From Pseudonocardia humida (GTDB lineage Bacteria; Actinomycetota; Actinomycetes; Mycobacteriales; Pseudonocardiaceae): a stretch of 64,000 nt of DNA. The notes below the pieces were generated by a model, which saw nothing but the letters and a program-made list of their open reading frames with translations, was not told the origin of the DNA and did no database searches. Positions 16,737 to 25,885 of this stretch are shown in pieces; the stretch's first letter is position 1; each line of letters starts with the position of its first letter. The stretch lies in NCBI RefSeq assembly GCF_023898865.1, contig NZ_JAGSOV010000069.1, positions 42,386 through 106,385 of the forward strand, read 5' to 3'. Position numbers and translations under genes: made by a program.

Positions 16737-17180
16737 GTGCTGTTCGCGCGTCGTCGGGGAGCTCCGCGGCTCCATTACAAGATTGCGAAAGATGGAAAGT
16801 CACTCACCACCTGGACCCCGCTGACCAAGGGTAGCGGCGGCGGGTTCGTGCTCGACGGGGTCGAGTACCGGATCGACTCCGTCGAGGGTGGCTCGAGCGC
16901 CGTGCTCGAGGTCGTCGACGGCCCTTCGGTGGCCCTGGCCGAGGGGCTCGGGCGCACGCCGTGGACGGTGCGGACCCACGACCGCGCCTACACGTTCGAC
17001 CGCACCCTCGACCGCTGGACCGAGCAGCGGCTGGTCGTGCGCGGGCGCTCGATGGGCGCGGTGCGCCAGGCCGGGCGGTCCGGCCGGCACGCCGAGGCGG
17101 AGCTGCCGGAGGTGCCCGACCCGGTCGCGGTGTTCGTCATGGCCCTCGTGCTCGACATGTGGCGGGCCCACACCCGCTGA
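16737..17180 (+). CDS. Hypothetical actinobacterial protein, paralogue of 19356-19814
   Basis: 147 residues, no domain recognised. Features: a basic start (MLFARRRGAPRLHYKI), a beta-rich middle (FVLDGVEYRIDSVEGGSS), LGRTPWTVRTHDRAYTFDRT, and a hydrophobic end (PDPVAVFVMALVLDMW) that could be one membrane-associated helix. The same order of motifs occurs in the 152-residue protein 2.2 kb downstream, so the two are paralogues separated by an MDR/AraC pair. The beta-barrel-plus-helix outline is reminiscent of Tubby/LURP-one-like scaffolds, but this is only a suggestion. Confidence 0.7.
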   Translation: MLFARRRGAPRLHYKIAKDGKSLTTWTPLTKGSGGGFVLDGVEYRIDSVEGGSSAVLEVVDGPSVALAEGLGRTPWTVRTHDRAYTFDRTLDRWTEQRLVVRGRSMGAVRQAGRSGRHAEAELPEVPDPVAVFVMALVLDMWRAHTR

Positions 17181-17184
17181 GGCC

Positions 17185-17209
17185 GGCCCGGCGGCACCGA
17201 CGCCGGGCC
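17185..17209. terminator. Hairpin between convergent genes
   Basis: GGCCCGGCG at 17185-17193, a 7-base loop and its complement at 17201-17209. It sits just after the stop at 17180 and 20 bp before the end of the convergent MDR gene. Confidence 0.6.
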
Positions 17210-17228
17210 GGGTCCACCGTCCTCGCCG

Positions 17229-18284
17229 TCAGCCCAGCCGCACGAGCATCTTCCCGGTGTTGTCGCCGCGCAGCACGCCGATCAGCGCCGCGGGTGCCGA
17301 GGCCAGGCCCTCGCGCACGGTCTCGACGCCGCGCAGGCTGCCGTCCACGACCCACGGGGTGGCCAGCGCGCGCCACTCGTCCCACCGGTCGAAGTGGTCG
17401 ACGACCATCATCCCGCGCAGCGTGATCCGGTTGCCGACGGCGCGGAACAGGTTCGCCGGGCCCGGGCGGGGAGTGGTGGCGTCGTAGCCGCCGATCGCCC
17501 CGACCAGGGCCACCCGGCCGCCCACCCGCATCGCCCCGACGGCGGCTTCGAGGTGGTCCCCGCCGACCGCGTCCAGGTAGACGTCGATGCCCTCCGGCGC
17601 CGCGGCCGCGAGCTGGGCGTCGATCGGGCCGGCCCGGCGGTCCAGGGCCCGGTCGTAGCCGAACTCCTCGACGAGCCTGCGGGCCTTCTCCGGCCCACCG
17701 GCCGAGCCGATCACCCGCGCGGCGCCGAACCGCCGGGCGAGCCGGCCGGCGACCGTGCCGACGGCGCCGGCCGCGGCGGAGACGAACACGACGTCGCCCG
17801 GGCGCACCGGCGCCGTCTCGGTCACCGTGATCCACGCCGTCAGCCCGGGCGTGCCGAGCACCCCCAGGTGGGCCTGCGGCGGGACGGTCCCGGCGTCGAC
17901 GACGACCGCCGCCGCCCCGTCGAGCACGGCGTGCTCGCGCCAGCCGAGCTGGTGCAGCACGGCGGCCCCGACCGGTACGTCCGCCGCGCGGCTCGCGACG
18001 ACCGTGCCGACCGCGGCGCCGTCGAGCGGCCCGCCCGGGGCGAACGGCGGGATCGCGCCCTCGACGTCGTCCATCCGGCCGCGCATGTAGGGGTCGACCG
18101 ACATCCACTCGTTGCGGACGAGGACCTGGCCGGGTCCGGGTCCGCTGATCTCGGCGCGGACGAGCTCCAGGTCGTCGGGTCGGAGCTCGCCGACCGGGCG
18201 GCGGACGAGCCGTACCTGCGTGGTCACCACCCGCTGCGGGACGGTGCCGGTGTCGCTGTCGAGTGCGGTGTTCGTTTCGGGCAT
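17229..18284 (-). CDS. MDR-family NADP-dependent oxidoreductase (zinc-free, prostaglandin/curcumin reductase-like)
   Basis: 351 residues from the ATG at 18284; a start at 18320 is possible but adds a tail unlike the family. The N-terminal GroES-like domain contains VRNEWMSVDPYMRGRM, diagnostic of the PTGR/CurA double-bond reductase branch. The Rossmann part has VFVSAAAGAVGTVAGRLARR, and a zinc site is absent. It would reduce activated alkenes with NADPH. The divergent AraC gene 80 bp away is its likely regulator. Confidence 0.85.
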   Translation of the reverse strand: MPETNTALDSDTGTVPQRVVTTQVRLVRRPVGELRPDDLELVRAEISGPGPGQVLVRNEWMSVDPYMRGRMDDVEGAIPPFAPGGPLDGAAVGTVVASRAADVPVGAAVLHQLGWREHAVLDGAAAVVVDAGTVPPQAHLGVLGTPGLTAWITVTETAPVRPGDVVFVSAAAGAVGTVAGRLARRFGAARVIGSAGGPEKARRLVEEFGYDRALDRRAGPIDAQLAAAAPEGIDVYLDAVGGDHLEAAVGAMRVGGRVALVGAIGGYDATTPRPGPANLFRAVGNRITLRGMMVVDHFDRWDEWRALATPWVVDGSLRGVETVREGLASAPAALIGVLRGDNTGKMLVRLG

Positions 18285-18364
18285 GTCCCCAGCCAACCGC
18301 GACCGGCTGAGACGGCCCATGCTTGGACGGCTCCATCCGATGTTCGAGCGTCTAAGGTGGTCGG

Positions 18365-19324
18365 GTGGACGCGCTGACCGCCCTGTTGAGCGAGGTGCGC
18401 GCCGAGGGTGCGCTGTTCGGCCGCAGCTACCTGACCCCGCCGTGGTCGGTGCGGTTCACCGAGGGCCCCGGCCTGACGATGGTCGTGATGCTGCGGCGGT
18501 CGGGCTGGGTGGTGCCCGACGACGGTCCACCCGTCGCGGTGGGGGAGGGCGAGGTCGCCGTGGTGACCGGCTCCGCGCCGTTCACCGTCACCGACGACCC
18601 CGGTGCCCGCACACCCCCGACCTACCTCGCGCACGGCGACGGCCGCTGCACCACCGGCGACGGCCGCGACATCGGCGACGACCTGCGCCTGGGCGCCCGC
18701 ACCTGCGGCCCCGACCTCGACGCGCCCGCCGCCGTCCTGACCGGCGGCTTCCAGGTCCGCGGGCGGGTCTCGGCGCGGCTGCTGCACGCGCTGCCGCGCG
18801 TGCTCGTGGTGCCGCACGAGGGCGAGCTGTGCGCCGTCCTCGACCTCACCACCGCCGAGATCGAGCGCACCGAGCCGGGCCAGCAGGCCGTGCTCGACCG
18901 GCTGCTCGACCTGCTGCTGCTCACCACCCTGCGCACCTGGTTCGCCCAGCCCGGCGCCGACCCGCCCGCCTGGTACCGGGCGTTCGGCGACCCGGTCGTC
19001 GGCCCGGTCCTGCGGGCCCTGCACGCCGCCCCGGCGCGGCCGTGGACGGTGGCCGCGCTGGCCACCGAGGCGGGGGTGTCGCGGGCGACGCTGGCGCGGC
19101 GGTTCACCGAGCTGGTCGGCGAGCCGCCGATGGCCTACCTGACCGGCTGGCGGCTCTCGTTGGCCGCCGACCTGCTCGCCCGCACGGACGCCACCGTCGA
19201 CGCCGTCGCCCACCAGGTCGGGTACGGCAGCGCGTTCGGCCTCAGCGTGGCCTTCCAGCGGGTGCACGGTACCCGGCCCAGCCGGTTGCGCGTCGCGGCC
19301 GAACTCGCCCCGGCCGATCGCTGA
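18365..19324 (+). CDS. AraC family transcriptional regulator with cupin sensor
   Basis: 319 residues. The N-terminal cupin_6-type ligand domain (RSYLTPPWSVRFTEGPGLTM) is followed by two AraC helix-turn-helix motifs in the last 100 residues (VAALATEAGVSRATLARRFTE; VDAVAHQVGYGSAFGLSVAF with the closing GTRPSRLR). The start is GTG 18365. It is divergent from the MDR oxidoreductase and probably activates it. The 80-bp gap shows no strong palindrome. Confidence 0.9.
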   Translation: MDALTALLSEVRAEGALFGRSYLTPPWSVRFTEGPGLTMVVMLRRSGWVVPDDGPPVAVGEGEVAVVTGSAPFTVTDDPGARTPPTYLAHGDGRCTTGDGRDIGDDLRLGARTCGPDLDAPAAVLTGGFQVRGRVSARLLHALPRVLVVPHEGELCAVLDLTTAEIERTEPGQQAVLDRLLDLLLLTTLRTWFAQPGADPPAWYRAFGDPVVGPVLRALHAAPARPWTVAALATEAGVSRATLARRFTELVGEPPMAYLTGWRLSLAADLLARTDATVDAVAHQVGYGSAFGLSVAFQRVHGTRPSRLRVAAELAPADR

Positions 19325-19355
19325 CACTCGTCCGCGGCTGTGGTGAGCTGGCGCC

Positions 19356-19814
19356 ATGCTCCACGCGCGGCGGCAGGGGGCGTTCCGCTACAGCTACCTC
19401 ATCACCGAGGACGGCGGGGTCCCCGTCACGACGCTCACCCAGGGCTTCCGCGACCACGCCGAGTTCGAGCTGGCCGGCGTGGCCTACCGGATGCGGATGT
19501 CGGGCATCGTGCGCCGCCAGGCCCTGCTGGAGGACCCGGACGGGCGCCCCGTCGCCGGGGCCGACCGGCTCGGCAGGCGCAGCTGGACGGTGACCGCGCC
19601 GGGCTCGTCCCACGAGTTCGAGCGGGTGGGGCTGTTCGGCACCGAGTACGCCCACGTGGTCGAGGGCAGGCGCGTCGGCTCCATCCGGCGCACGGGCTTC
19701 TGGCGCACCGGCGCGCAGGCCGACCTGCCCGCGCTGCCGCGGCCGCTGGCGGTGTTCACGTTCGCGGTCGCGCTGGTGACTTGGCAGCAGAACGACGCGG
19801 CGAGCTCGGGCTGA
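19356..19814 (+). CDS. Hypothetical actinobacterial protein, paralogue of 16737-17180
   Basis: 152 residues with the same motif order as its paralogue: MLHARRQGAFRYSYLI, VAYRMRMSGIVRRQALLEDP, LGRRSWTVTAPGSSHEFERV, a GRRVGSIRRTGF turn and a hydrophobic end (RPLAVFTFAVALVTW). Function unknown. Its last 59 bp overlap, tail to tail, the end of the convergent BTAD regulator gene, an arrangement in which read-through would create antisense RNA for both. Confidence 0.7.
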   Translation: MLHARRQGAFRYSYLITEDGGVPVTTLTQGFRDHAEFELAGVAYRMRMSGIVRRQALLEDPDGRPVAGADRLGRRSWTVTAPGSSHEFERVGLFGTEYAHVVEGRRVGSIRRTGFWRTGAQADLPALPRPLAVFTFAVALVTWQQNDAASSG

Positions 19815-22800
19815 CGGGCGGGTCGAGCAGCTCGGCGGGGTCGGCCGCGGCGCCGCGCGCGTGCTCCGCGGCGAACGCCGCGGCGCCCAACGCCGCGCTC
19901 GCGCGGGCGGTGATGCGGTCGACGTCGCCGCGCTCGGCCGCCGGCAGCGGGAACCCCACCCCGCGGCGCGCGGCCGCCGCCGCGCCCAGCAGCCGGGCCG
20001 CGGCGGCCGCGTCGCCGGCCAGCACCAGCGCCCCGGCGAGGCCCTCCCAGGCCAGGGCGTGGGCGCGGGGGTCGGCGAGGCGGCGCGCCACGGCGAGCGC
20101 GTCGAGCTGGTGGCGCAGCGCGGCGGCGGCGTCGCCGCGCAGCTCCGCGACGAAGCCCAGCTCGGCCAGGATCAGGTAGTTGCCCGGCTCGTCGGCCAGC
20201 CCGCGCTGCCAGCGCAGCACCTCGGTCAGGTGGCGCTCGGCCGCGTCCAGCTCGCCCGCCCGGCGCGCGCCCAGCGCCAGCCCGATCAGGGCGAAGACGC
20301 GGCCCGCGGCGAACCCGTGCTCGACGGCCGTGCGCTCGGCCCGCTCGTGCAGCTCGCGGGCCCCGTCGAGGTCGCCGCGCAGCAGGGCCACCCGCCCCAG
20401 CCAGGACAGCTGGTAGCTCACCTCGGCCCACAGCCCGAGCCGCTCCGCGGTGCGCAGGCCCGCGCGGTGCTGGTCGACCGCGCCCGCGTAGTCGCCGCCG
20501 ATCTCGGCCAGCGCCCCGAGCGCGAACGTCGTCTGCACCTGCCCCCAGCCCTCGCCGACCTCGGCGAACAGCGCCGCCGCGCGTTCGGCCGCCGCCCGGG
20601 CGCCATCGGCGTCGCCGCGGGCCAGCACCTGCGTGGAGCGGTCGGCGAGGGCGGCGCCCATGCCCCAGCGGTCGCCGACGGCCTCGAACGCGCGCAGGGC
20701 GTCGTCGGTGAGGCGGGTGGCCGCGCGCATGTCACCGACGGTGGTCAGGACGTAGCCGAGGAACCAGCGGGCGCGGGCGTCCGCGCCGACGTCGTCGCCG
20801 GTCAGGGGCGGGACGAGGGCGGGAGGGGGCGCGTCGCCGTCCAGGACGCGCAGCGCGGCCAGCCAGGCCGCGGCGCGGGCCCGCGCGCCGTCGTCCGGAC
20901 CCGGCCGCGCCAGGGCCCGCCGCAGCTCGCGCTCGGCCTCGCCGAGGCGCCCGCGCAGGAACCGGTACCAGGTCAGCGCGCCGGCCAGGCGCAGCGCCGC
21001 GGCGGCGTCGCCGCCGGGTCGGCACAGGTGATCGGCGGCCGCGCGCAGGTTCGCCGCCTCCCGGTCGAGCAGCTCCAGCGCCGCGCCCTGCCCGCGGCCG
21101 TGCAAGGCGGGCGCCGCGCCCTCGGCGAGCGCCAGGAAGTGCGCGGCGTGCCGGTCGCGCGCGGCGTCGTGCTCCCCGGCCTCGCGCAGCCGGTCGAGCC
21201 CGTACGCGGCGACCGTCTCCAGCAGCCGGAACCGGGGCCGCGGCCCGTCCGGGCGGCTGACCACCAGCGACCGGTCGACCAGCCGGGCGAGCACGTCGAG
21301 CACGTCGGCGGGGGCGACGTCCGGGCCCGCGCAGACGGCCTCGGCCGCGGCCAGGTCGCAGCCCTCCGGGTGCACGGCCAGCCTGCGCAGCACGGCGCGC
21401 TCGTCGTCGGTGAGCAGCCGCCAGCTCCAGTCGATCACCGCGCGCAGGGTTCGCTGCCGCTCGGGGACACCCCGGCGCCCGGTGGAGAGCAGCCGGAACC
21501 GGTCGTCCAGGCGCCCCAGGACGCCCTGCGCGCCGAGCGCGCGCACCCGGCCCGCGGCCAGCTCCAGGGCCAGCGGGAGCCCGTCGAGCCGACGGCAGAT
21601 CGCCGCCACGACGGGCGCGGTGGCGGCGTCGAGGACGAAGCCGGGCGCGGCCGCGGCGGCCCGGTCGGCGAACAGCGCGACCGCCGCGAACTCCTCCGGG
21701 CGGTCGTCGCCGGGCGGGGGAACGGCCAGCGGCCGCACTTCGCGCAGCACCTCGCCCCCGGTTCCGAGCGGCTCGCGGCTGGTGGCGAGCACGCGCAGGC
21801 CCGGGGCCGCGGCCAGCAGCCGGGGCACGAGCGCGGCCACCGGCTCGACGACCTGCTCGCAGTCGTCGAGCACCAGCACCAGCTCGCGGGTGCGCAGCGC
21901 GGAGCCCAACCGCTCGTCGAGGTCGGCCGGGCCGTCGTGCACACCGAGGGCCGCGGCCACGGCCTCGGCGACCCCGCCCGTCCCGGCGGGACCGGCCCGG
22001 TCGAGCCCGGCCAGCTCGACGACCACCACCTCCCCGGGCAGGGAGTCGGCCACCGCCAGGGCCAGCCGCGTCTTCCCGACGCCGCCGGGACCGGTCAGGG
22101 TGACCAGCCGGTGGGCGGCGAGCGCGGCCCGCACGTCGCGGACGTCGTCGGTCCGGCCGAAGAGCGCGGTCAGCGGGGCGGGCGGCGCGGCGGGGAGGCG
22201 GGCCGGGCGCGGCGGTGGGGGAGCGGGGGCGTCCAGCGCCGGGTCCTGGGCCAGGATCGCCGCCTGCAGCCGGGCCAGCTCCGCGCCGGGCTCCAGCCCG
22301 GACCGCTCGACCAGCCGGGCCCGCAGGGCGGCGTGCACGTCCAGCGCGGCGTCCTGGCGGCCGGCGCGGTGGAGCGCGCGCATGAGCAGCCCGTGCAGCC
22401 GCTCGTGGGTCGGGTGGGCGGCGGCGAGTTCGGTCAGCTCGCCGACCAGCGCCGCACCGCCGCCGGTGGCCAGCGCGGCGTCCGCGCGGTCCAGCGCGGC
22501 GGCCAGGCGCTCCCCGTCGAGCCGGGCCGCGGCGGCCACCGCGAACGGCCGGTCGGCCAGGTCGGCCAGCGCCGCGCCGCGCCACAGGCCGAGCGCCCGG
22601 TCCAGGAGCCCGACCCGATCGGCCGGTGCGGCCGCGCGGGCCCGCGCGACAAGGGCGCGGAACTCGTGCGCGTCCAGCTCGTCGGGGCCGAGCGGCAGCA
22701 GGTAGCCGCCCGGACGGCGCAGCACGCTCCCGGCGCCGCCGAGGGCCCGGCGCAGCTGCGAGACCTTCGTCTGCAGGGTGTTGGTCGGGTCGCCCGGAGG

Positions 22801-22962
22801 CAGGCCGCCCCAGAGCGCCTCGACGAGCCGGTCGGGCGCGACCGGACCGCCCTCGGCCAGCAGCAGCGCGGCCAGCAGCGCGCGCACCTTGGGCTCGCGC
22901 ACCGGCACGGGAGTGCCGTCGGCGGCCCACACGGCCAGCGGGCCGAGCACCCCGAAGCGCAC
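19756..22962 (-). CDS. BTAD-domain/NB-ARC ATPase transcriptional regulator (AfsR/SARP-like)
   Basis: 1068 residues in the order winged-helix DNA-binding domain (~1-95, VSQLRRALGGAGSVLRRPGGY), bacterial transcriptional activation domain (~100-240), NB-ARC-type ATPase (~260-560; P-loop GPGGVGKTRLALAV and LVLVLDDCEQVVEPVAALV as Walker B), then a long TPR-like region made of alanine-rich helices. Such proteins switch on pathway genes after an ATP-dependent conformational change. It is divergent from the imine-reductase pair with 65 bp between starts, making those genes the prime target. Confidence 0.88.
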   Translation of the reverse strand: MRFGVLGPLAVWAADGTPVPVREPKVRALLAALLLAEGGPVAPDRLVEALWGGLPPGDPTNTLQTKVSQLRRALGGAGSVLRRPGGYLLPLGPDELDAHEFRALVARARAAAPADRVGLLDRALGLWRGAALADLADRPFAVAAAARLDGERLAAALDRADAALATGGGAALVGELTELAAAHPTHERLHGLLMRALHRAGRQDAALDVHAALRARLVERSGLEPGAELARLQAAILAQDPALDAPAPPPPRPARLPAAPPAPLTALFGRTDDVRDVRAALAAHRLVTLTGPGGVGKTRLALAVADSLPGEVVVVELAGLDRAGPAGTGGVAEAVAAALGVHDGPADLDERLGSALRTRELVLVLDDCEQVVEPVAALVPRLLAAAPGLRVLATSREPLGTGGEVLREVRPLAVPPPGDDRPEEFAAVALFADRAAAAAPGFVLDAATAPVVAAICRRLDGLPLALELAAGRVRALGAQGVLGRLDDRFRLLSTGRRGVPERQRTLRAVIDWSWRLLTDDERAVLRRLAVHPEGCDLAAAEAVCAGPDVAPADVLDVLARLVDRSLVVSRPDGPRPRFRLLETVAAYGLDRLREAGEHDAARDRHAAHFLALAEGAAPALHGRGQGAALELLDREAANLRAAADHLCRPGGDAAAALRLAGALTWYRFLRGRLGEAERELRRALARPGPDDGARARAAAWLAALRVLDGDAPPPALVPPLTGDDVGADARARWFLGYVLTTVGDMRAATRLTDDALRAFEAVGDRWGMGAALADRSTQVLARGDADGARAAAERAAALFAEVGEGWGQVQTTFALGALAEIGGDYAGAVDQHRAGLRTAERLGLWAEVSYQLSWLGRVALLRGDLDGARELHERAERTAVEHGFAAGRVFALIGLALGARRAGELDAAERHLTEVLRWQRGLADEPGNYLILAELGFVAELRGDAAAALRHQLDALAVARRLADPRAHALAWEGLAGALVLAGDAAAAARLLGAAAAARRGVGFPLPAAERGDVDRITARASAALGAAAFAAEHARGAAADPAELLDPPVSPSSPRRSAAKSPARPRT

Positions 22963-23027
22963 CGCCCCACGGTAGCCGTGCGCGGTTCGTGCGTGATCCG
23001 TGCGCGGCGCCGCGCAGCCTCGTGGGC

Positions 23028-23927
23028 ATGGCAGGACAGACCGACGACAGCAAGCGGGACGTCACCGTCCTGGGCTTGGGGACCATGGGCCGGGCGCTCG
23101 CGGGCGCCCTGCTGGCCGGGGGAGCCCGGGTGACGGTGTGGAACAGGACGCCGGGTCGCGAGGGCGATCTGGTGGCCGGCGGTGCGGTGGCGGCGGCCTC
23201 GGCCGCGGAGGCGGTGGCGGCGAGCCGGACGGTGGTCGTCTGCCTGCTCGACCACGCCTCGGTGCACGAGGTGCTCGACCCGGTGGCCGACCGGCTCGCC
23301 GGCCGGGTGCTGGTCGAGCTGACCAACGGCAGCCCCGAGCAGGCCGGGGAGCTGGCCGGGTGGGCCGGTCGGCACGGCGTCGAGCTGCTCAGCGGCGGGA
23401 TCATGGCCGTGCCGCCGATGATCGGGACGCCGGCCGCGTTCGTGCTCTACAGCGGGTCGCGGGCGGTGTTCGAGGAGCAGCGACCGCTGCTCGACCTGCT
23501 GGGCGAGAGCGTGTTCGCCGGCGAGGAGCCCGGCCGGGCGGCGCTGCAGGACCTGGCCCTGCTCAGCGCCATGTACGGCATGTTCGGCGGCGTCCTGCAC
23601 GCCTACGCCCTCGCTGGTGCGGGCGGGGTGGCCGCGGGGGAGCTCGCGCCGCTGCTGCGCCGGTGGCTGGGCGCGATGAGCGACTTCGTCGACGGGGCCG
23701 CCGCGCAGATCGACAGCGGCGACCACGCCCGCGACGTCGTCTCCAACCTGGCCATGCAGGCCGCCGCCTACCCGGGCCTGGTCGCGGTCTCCCGGGCCCA
23801 CGGCGTCGACCCGGCCCTGCTCACCCCGCTCGGCGAGCTGATGCGCCGCCGGGTCGACGACGGGCACGGGCACGAGGACATCACCGGAGTCGTCGAGCTG
23901 CTCCGCACGCGGGAGGGCTCCCGATGA
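23028..23927 (+). CDS. Imine-reductase-like NADPH oxidoreductase, Asp-type
   Basis: 299 residues of the beta-hydroxyacid dehydrogenase/imine reductase superfamily. The Rossmann motif is VLGLGTMGRALAGALLAGG with the NADPH-preferring WNRTPGR after strand 2. The all-helical C-terminal half swaps in the dimer. In the IRED family the catalytic position lies a fixed distance before the HAxA helix; here it is D175 (LQDLALLSAMYG), the residue usual in the R-selective branch. The gene overlaps the next by 4 bp. Confidence 0.82.
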   Translation: MAGQTDDSKRDVTVLGLGTMGRALAGALLAGGARVTVWNRTPGREGDLVAGGAVAAASAAEAVAASRTVVVCLLDHASVHEVLDPVADRLAGRVLVELTNGSPEQAGELAGWAGRHGVELLSGGIMAVPPMIGTPAAFVLYSGSRAVFEEQRPLLDLLGESVFAGEEPGRAALQDLALLSAMYGMFGGVLHAYALAGAGGVAAGELAPLLRRWLGAMSDFVDGAAAQIDSGDHARDVVSNLAMQAAAYPGLVAVSRAHGVDPALLTPLGELMRRRVDDGHGHEDITGVVELLRTREGSR

Positions 23928-24808
23928 CCAACGACCGGACCGCCGTCGCGATGATCGGACTCGGCCCGATGGGCCAGGCGATGACCCGGGCGCTGCTGGC
24001 CGCCGGGCACCCGGTGACGGTGTGGAACCGCACCGCCGCGCGGGCCGATGGCGTGGTCGCGGCGGGTGCGGCGCGGGCCGCGACGCCGTCGGACGCGCTG
24101 GGCGCCGCCGAGCTGGTGGTCCTCAGCCTGACCGACTACGCCGCCATGTACGACATCCTGAGCGGCCACGAGGACGCCCTCGCCGGGCGCACGGTCGTCA
24201 ACCTCAGCTCGGACACCCCGGACCGGACCCGGGAGGCCGCGCGCTGGTTCACCGAGCGCGGCGCCCGGCTGCTGGTGGGCGGGATCATGGTGCCGGCCGA
24301 GGTGGTCGGCACGCCGGACGCGTTCGTCTACTACAGCGGGCCGCGCGAGGTCCTCGACGCCCACGCGGCGGCGCTGGGCGTCATCGGGCGCCCCGAGTAC
24401 CTGGGGGCCGACCCAGGGCTGGCGCAGCTCTACTACCAGGCCGTCATCCACTGCTTCCTGAGCGCCCTGGCCGCGTTCCTGCACGCCAGCGCGATGGTCG
24501 CGACGGCCGGGGTGAGCGCGAAGGAGTTCCTGCCCCATGCCGTCGCGATGGCCGACTCCATCTCGTCCTACCTGCCAGAAGCCGCCGGCGAGTTCGACGC
24601 CCGCGACTACCCCGGCGAGCAGGCGAGCGTGGCGATGATGGGCGCGGGGGCCGAGCACGTCCTGGAGACGTCCCGCGCCGCGGGCGTCGACACCACGCTG
24701 CCCGAGGCGGTGGCCTCCCTCTACCGCCGCGCCGTCGCCGCCGGGCACGGTGCCCGGGGCTGGACGGTGCTGTCCGAGGTGGTCCGGCACGACCTCACTG
24801 GTAGGTGA
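23924..24808 (+). CDS. Imine-reductase-like NADPH oxidoreductase, Tyr-type
   Basis: 294 residues, same fold as the upstream gene: MIGLGPMGQAMTRALLAAG, VTVWNRTAAR, then the conserved GGIMVPAEVVGTPDAFVYYSG segment. Aligning the helix that ends FLHASA with HAYA of the first protein puts Y171 (LAQLYYQAVIH) at the position held by Asp in the partner; Tyr there is characteristic of the S-selective IRED branch. The ATG overlaps the upstream stop, so both are made together. The 3' end overlaps the convergent lipoprotein gene by 14 bp. Confidence 0.82.
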   Translation: MTNDRTAVAMIGLGPMGQAMTRALLAAGHPVTVWNRTAARADGVVAAGAARAATPSDALGAAELVVLSLTDYAAMYDILSGHEDALAGRTVVNLSSDTPDRTREAARWFTERGARLLVGGIMVPAEVVGTPDAFVYYSGPREVLDAHAAALGVIGRPEYLGADPGLAQLYYQAVIHCFLSALAAFLHASAMVATAGVSAKEFLPHAVAMADSISSYLPEAAGEFDARDYPGEQASVAMMGAGAEHVLETSRAAGVDTTLPEAVASLYRRAVAAGHGARGWTVLSEVVRHDLTGR

Positions 24809-25805
24809 CGACGACCGGGGACGTGGGGCCGATCTGCACGGTCTGCTCGGGGGTGAGCACGGGGGTGTCCTCGTCGAGGAAGTTCTTCCAGCCCCACTGG
24901 ACGTCGGTCGGGGCGCCCTCCAGCAGCCGGTTCCAGGTCTTGAGCTTGTCCTCGGTCGGGCCGAAGCCGTCGGCGTGCAGGACGACGGCCAGCTCGGGGC
25001 GGGTGCTGTCCAGCCGCTCCCGGCCCTTGATCATCTCCAGTCGGAACTGGTGGACCATCAGCACCTTCTGCGGCAGGCCGCGGTCGCGGGTGAAGTCGGC
25101 GAGCCAGGTCGCCACCCGGTTGACCTCCTCGACGTCGACCGAGCCCACCTGCTTGCGGTGGCGCTGGTCGGGGCGCAGCCGCCACTCCGGGTCCAGCGCC
25201 AGCCCGACGTGCGGCTGCGCGAGCAGGTCGGCGTAGCGCTGGGCCTGGGTGAGGAAGTCGGCGCGCCCGGGCTGCAGGTCGAGCAGCACGTAGCCGCCGG
25301 CGGCGCCGACCGCCTCGACCCACGGGCGCAGGTCCTCGAGGTCGGCCTCGTTGGAGTAGTCGCCGTCGGCGCCCGCGCTCTCGGAGGCGACGGTGGCGAT
25401 GATCTCGAAGGTGGGCAGCACCTTCTCCGGGACCAGCGCCTGGTACTGCGCGGCGACGTCCTGGGCGCGGCGCACGGCGGCGGGCAGGTCCTGCTCGCCG
25501 AGCGCGCCCAGCGCGACCGAGCCGGGGTGGCCGTAGAGCGCGACGAGCCTGCGCCCGGGGAAGAGCGGCTCGCCCGGGGCGGGCAGCGCGGCCGCCGCGC
25601 CCTCGGCGGTGGCGCTCGTGGTGGGCGTCGGGGGGCCCGTCGGGGTCGCGGCGGGCGCCTGCGGGGAGGTGGTCAGGGCCGGGTCGGGTGGCGCGGCCGG
25701 CTCGGGGCCGGGGGAGCACCCCGCCGAGACGATCGCCGAGATGATCAGGGTGCCGGCCAGGGCCGCCACCCCCGTGCGGAGCCGCCGTGCGCCGAGTCGT
25801 GCCAT
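24795..25805 (-). CDS. Secreted lipoprotein with probable TIM-barrel-like domain
   Basis: 336 residues from the ATG at 25805. A basic start, a hydrophobic stretch (VAALAGTLIISAIVSAGC) and the lipobox Cys near residue 30 mark it as a lipoprotein. A Pro/Thr/Ala-rich linker (~31-75) leads to a globular domain beginning RRLVALYGHPGSVALGALGE and containing GGYVLLDLQPGRADF and VGLALDPEWRL. The alternating strands and acidic ends resemble a glycosidase-like barrel, but I cannot name a catalytic pair or family. Confidence 0.75.
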   Translation of the reverse strand: MARLGARRLRTGVAALAGTLIISAIVSAGCSPGPEPAAPPDPALTTSPQAPAATPTGPPTPTTSATAEGAAAALPAPGEPLFPGRRLVALYGHPGSVALGALGEQDLPAAVRRAQDVAAQYQALVPEKVLPTFEIIATVASESAGADGDYSNEADLEDLRPWVEAVGAAGGYVLLDLQPGRADFLTQAQRYADLLAQPHVGLALDPEWRLRPDQRHRKQVGSVDVEEVNRVATWLADFTRDRGLPQKVLMVHQFRLEMIKGRERLDSTRPELAVVLHADGFGPTEDKLKTWNRLLEGAPTDVQWGWKNFLDEDTPVLTPEQTVQIGPTSPVVVTYQ

Positions 25806-25885
25806 CGGGTGCGACGGTAGGGCACGGCGACCCGCTCCGCTGCGACCGCGCGCCGGTCGGCGGCGGAGCGGGCGGCGCGTTCCCC

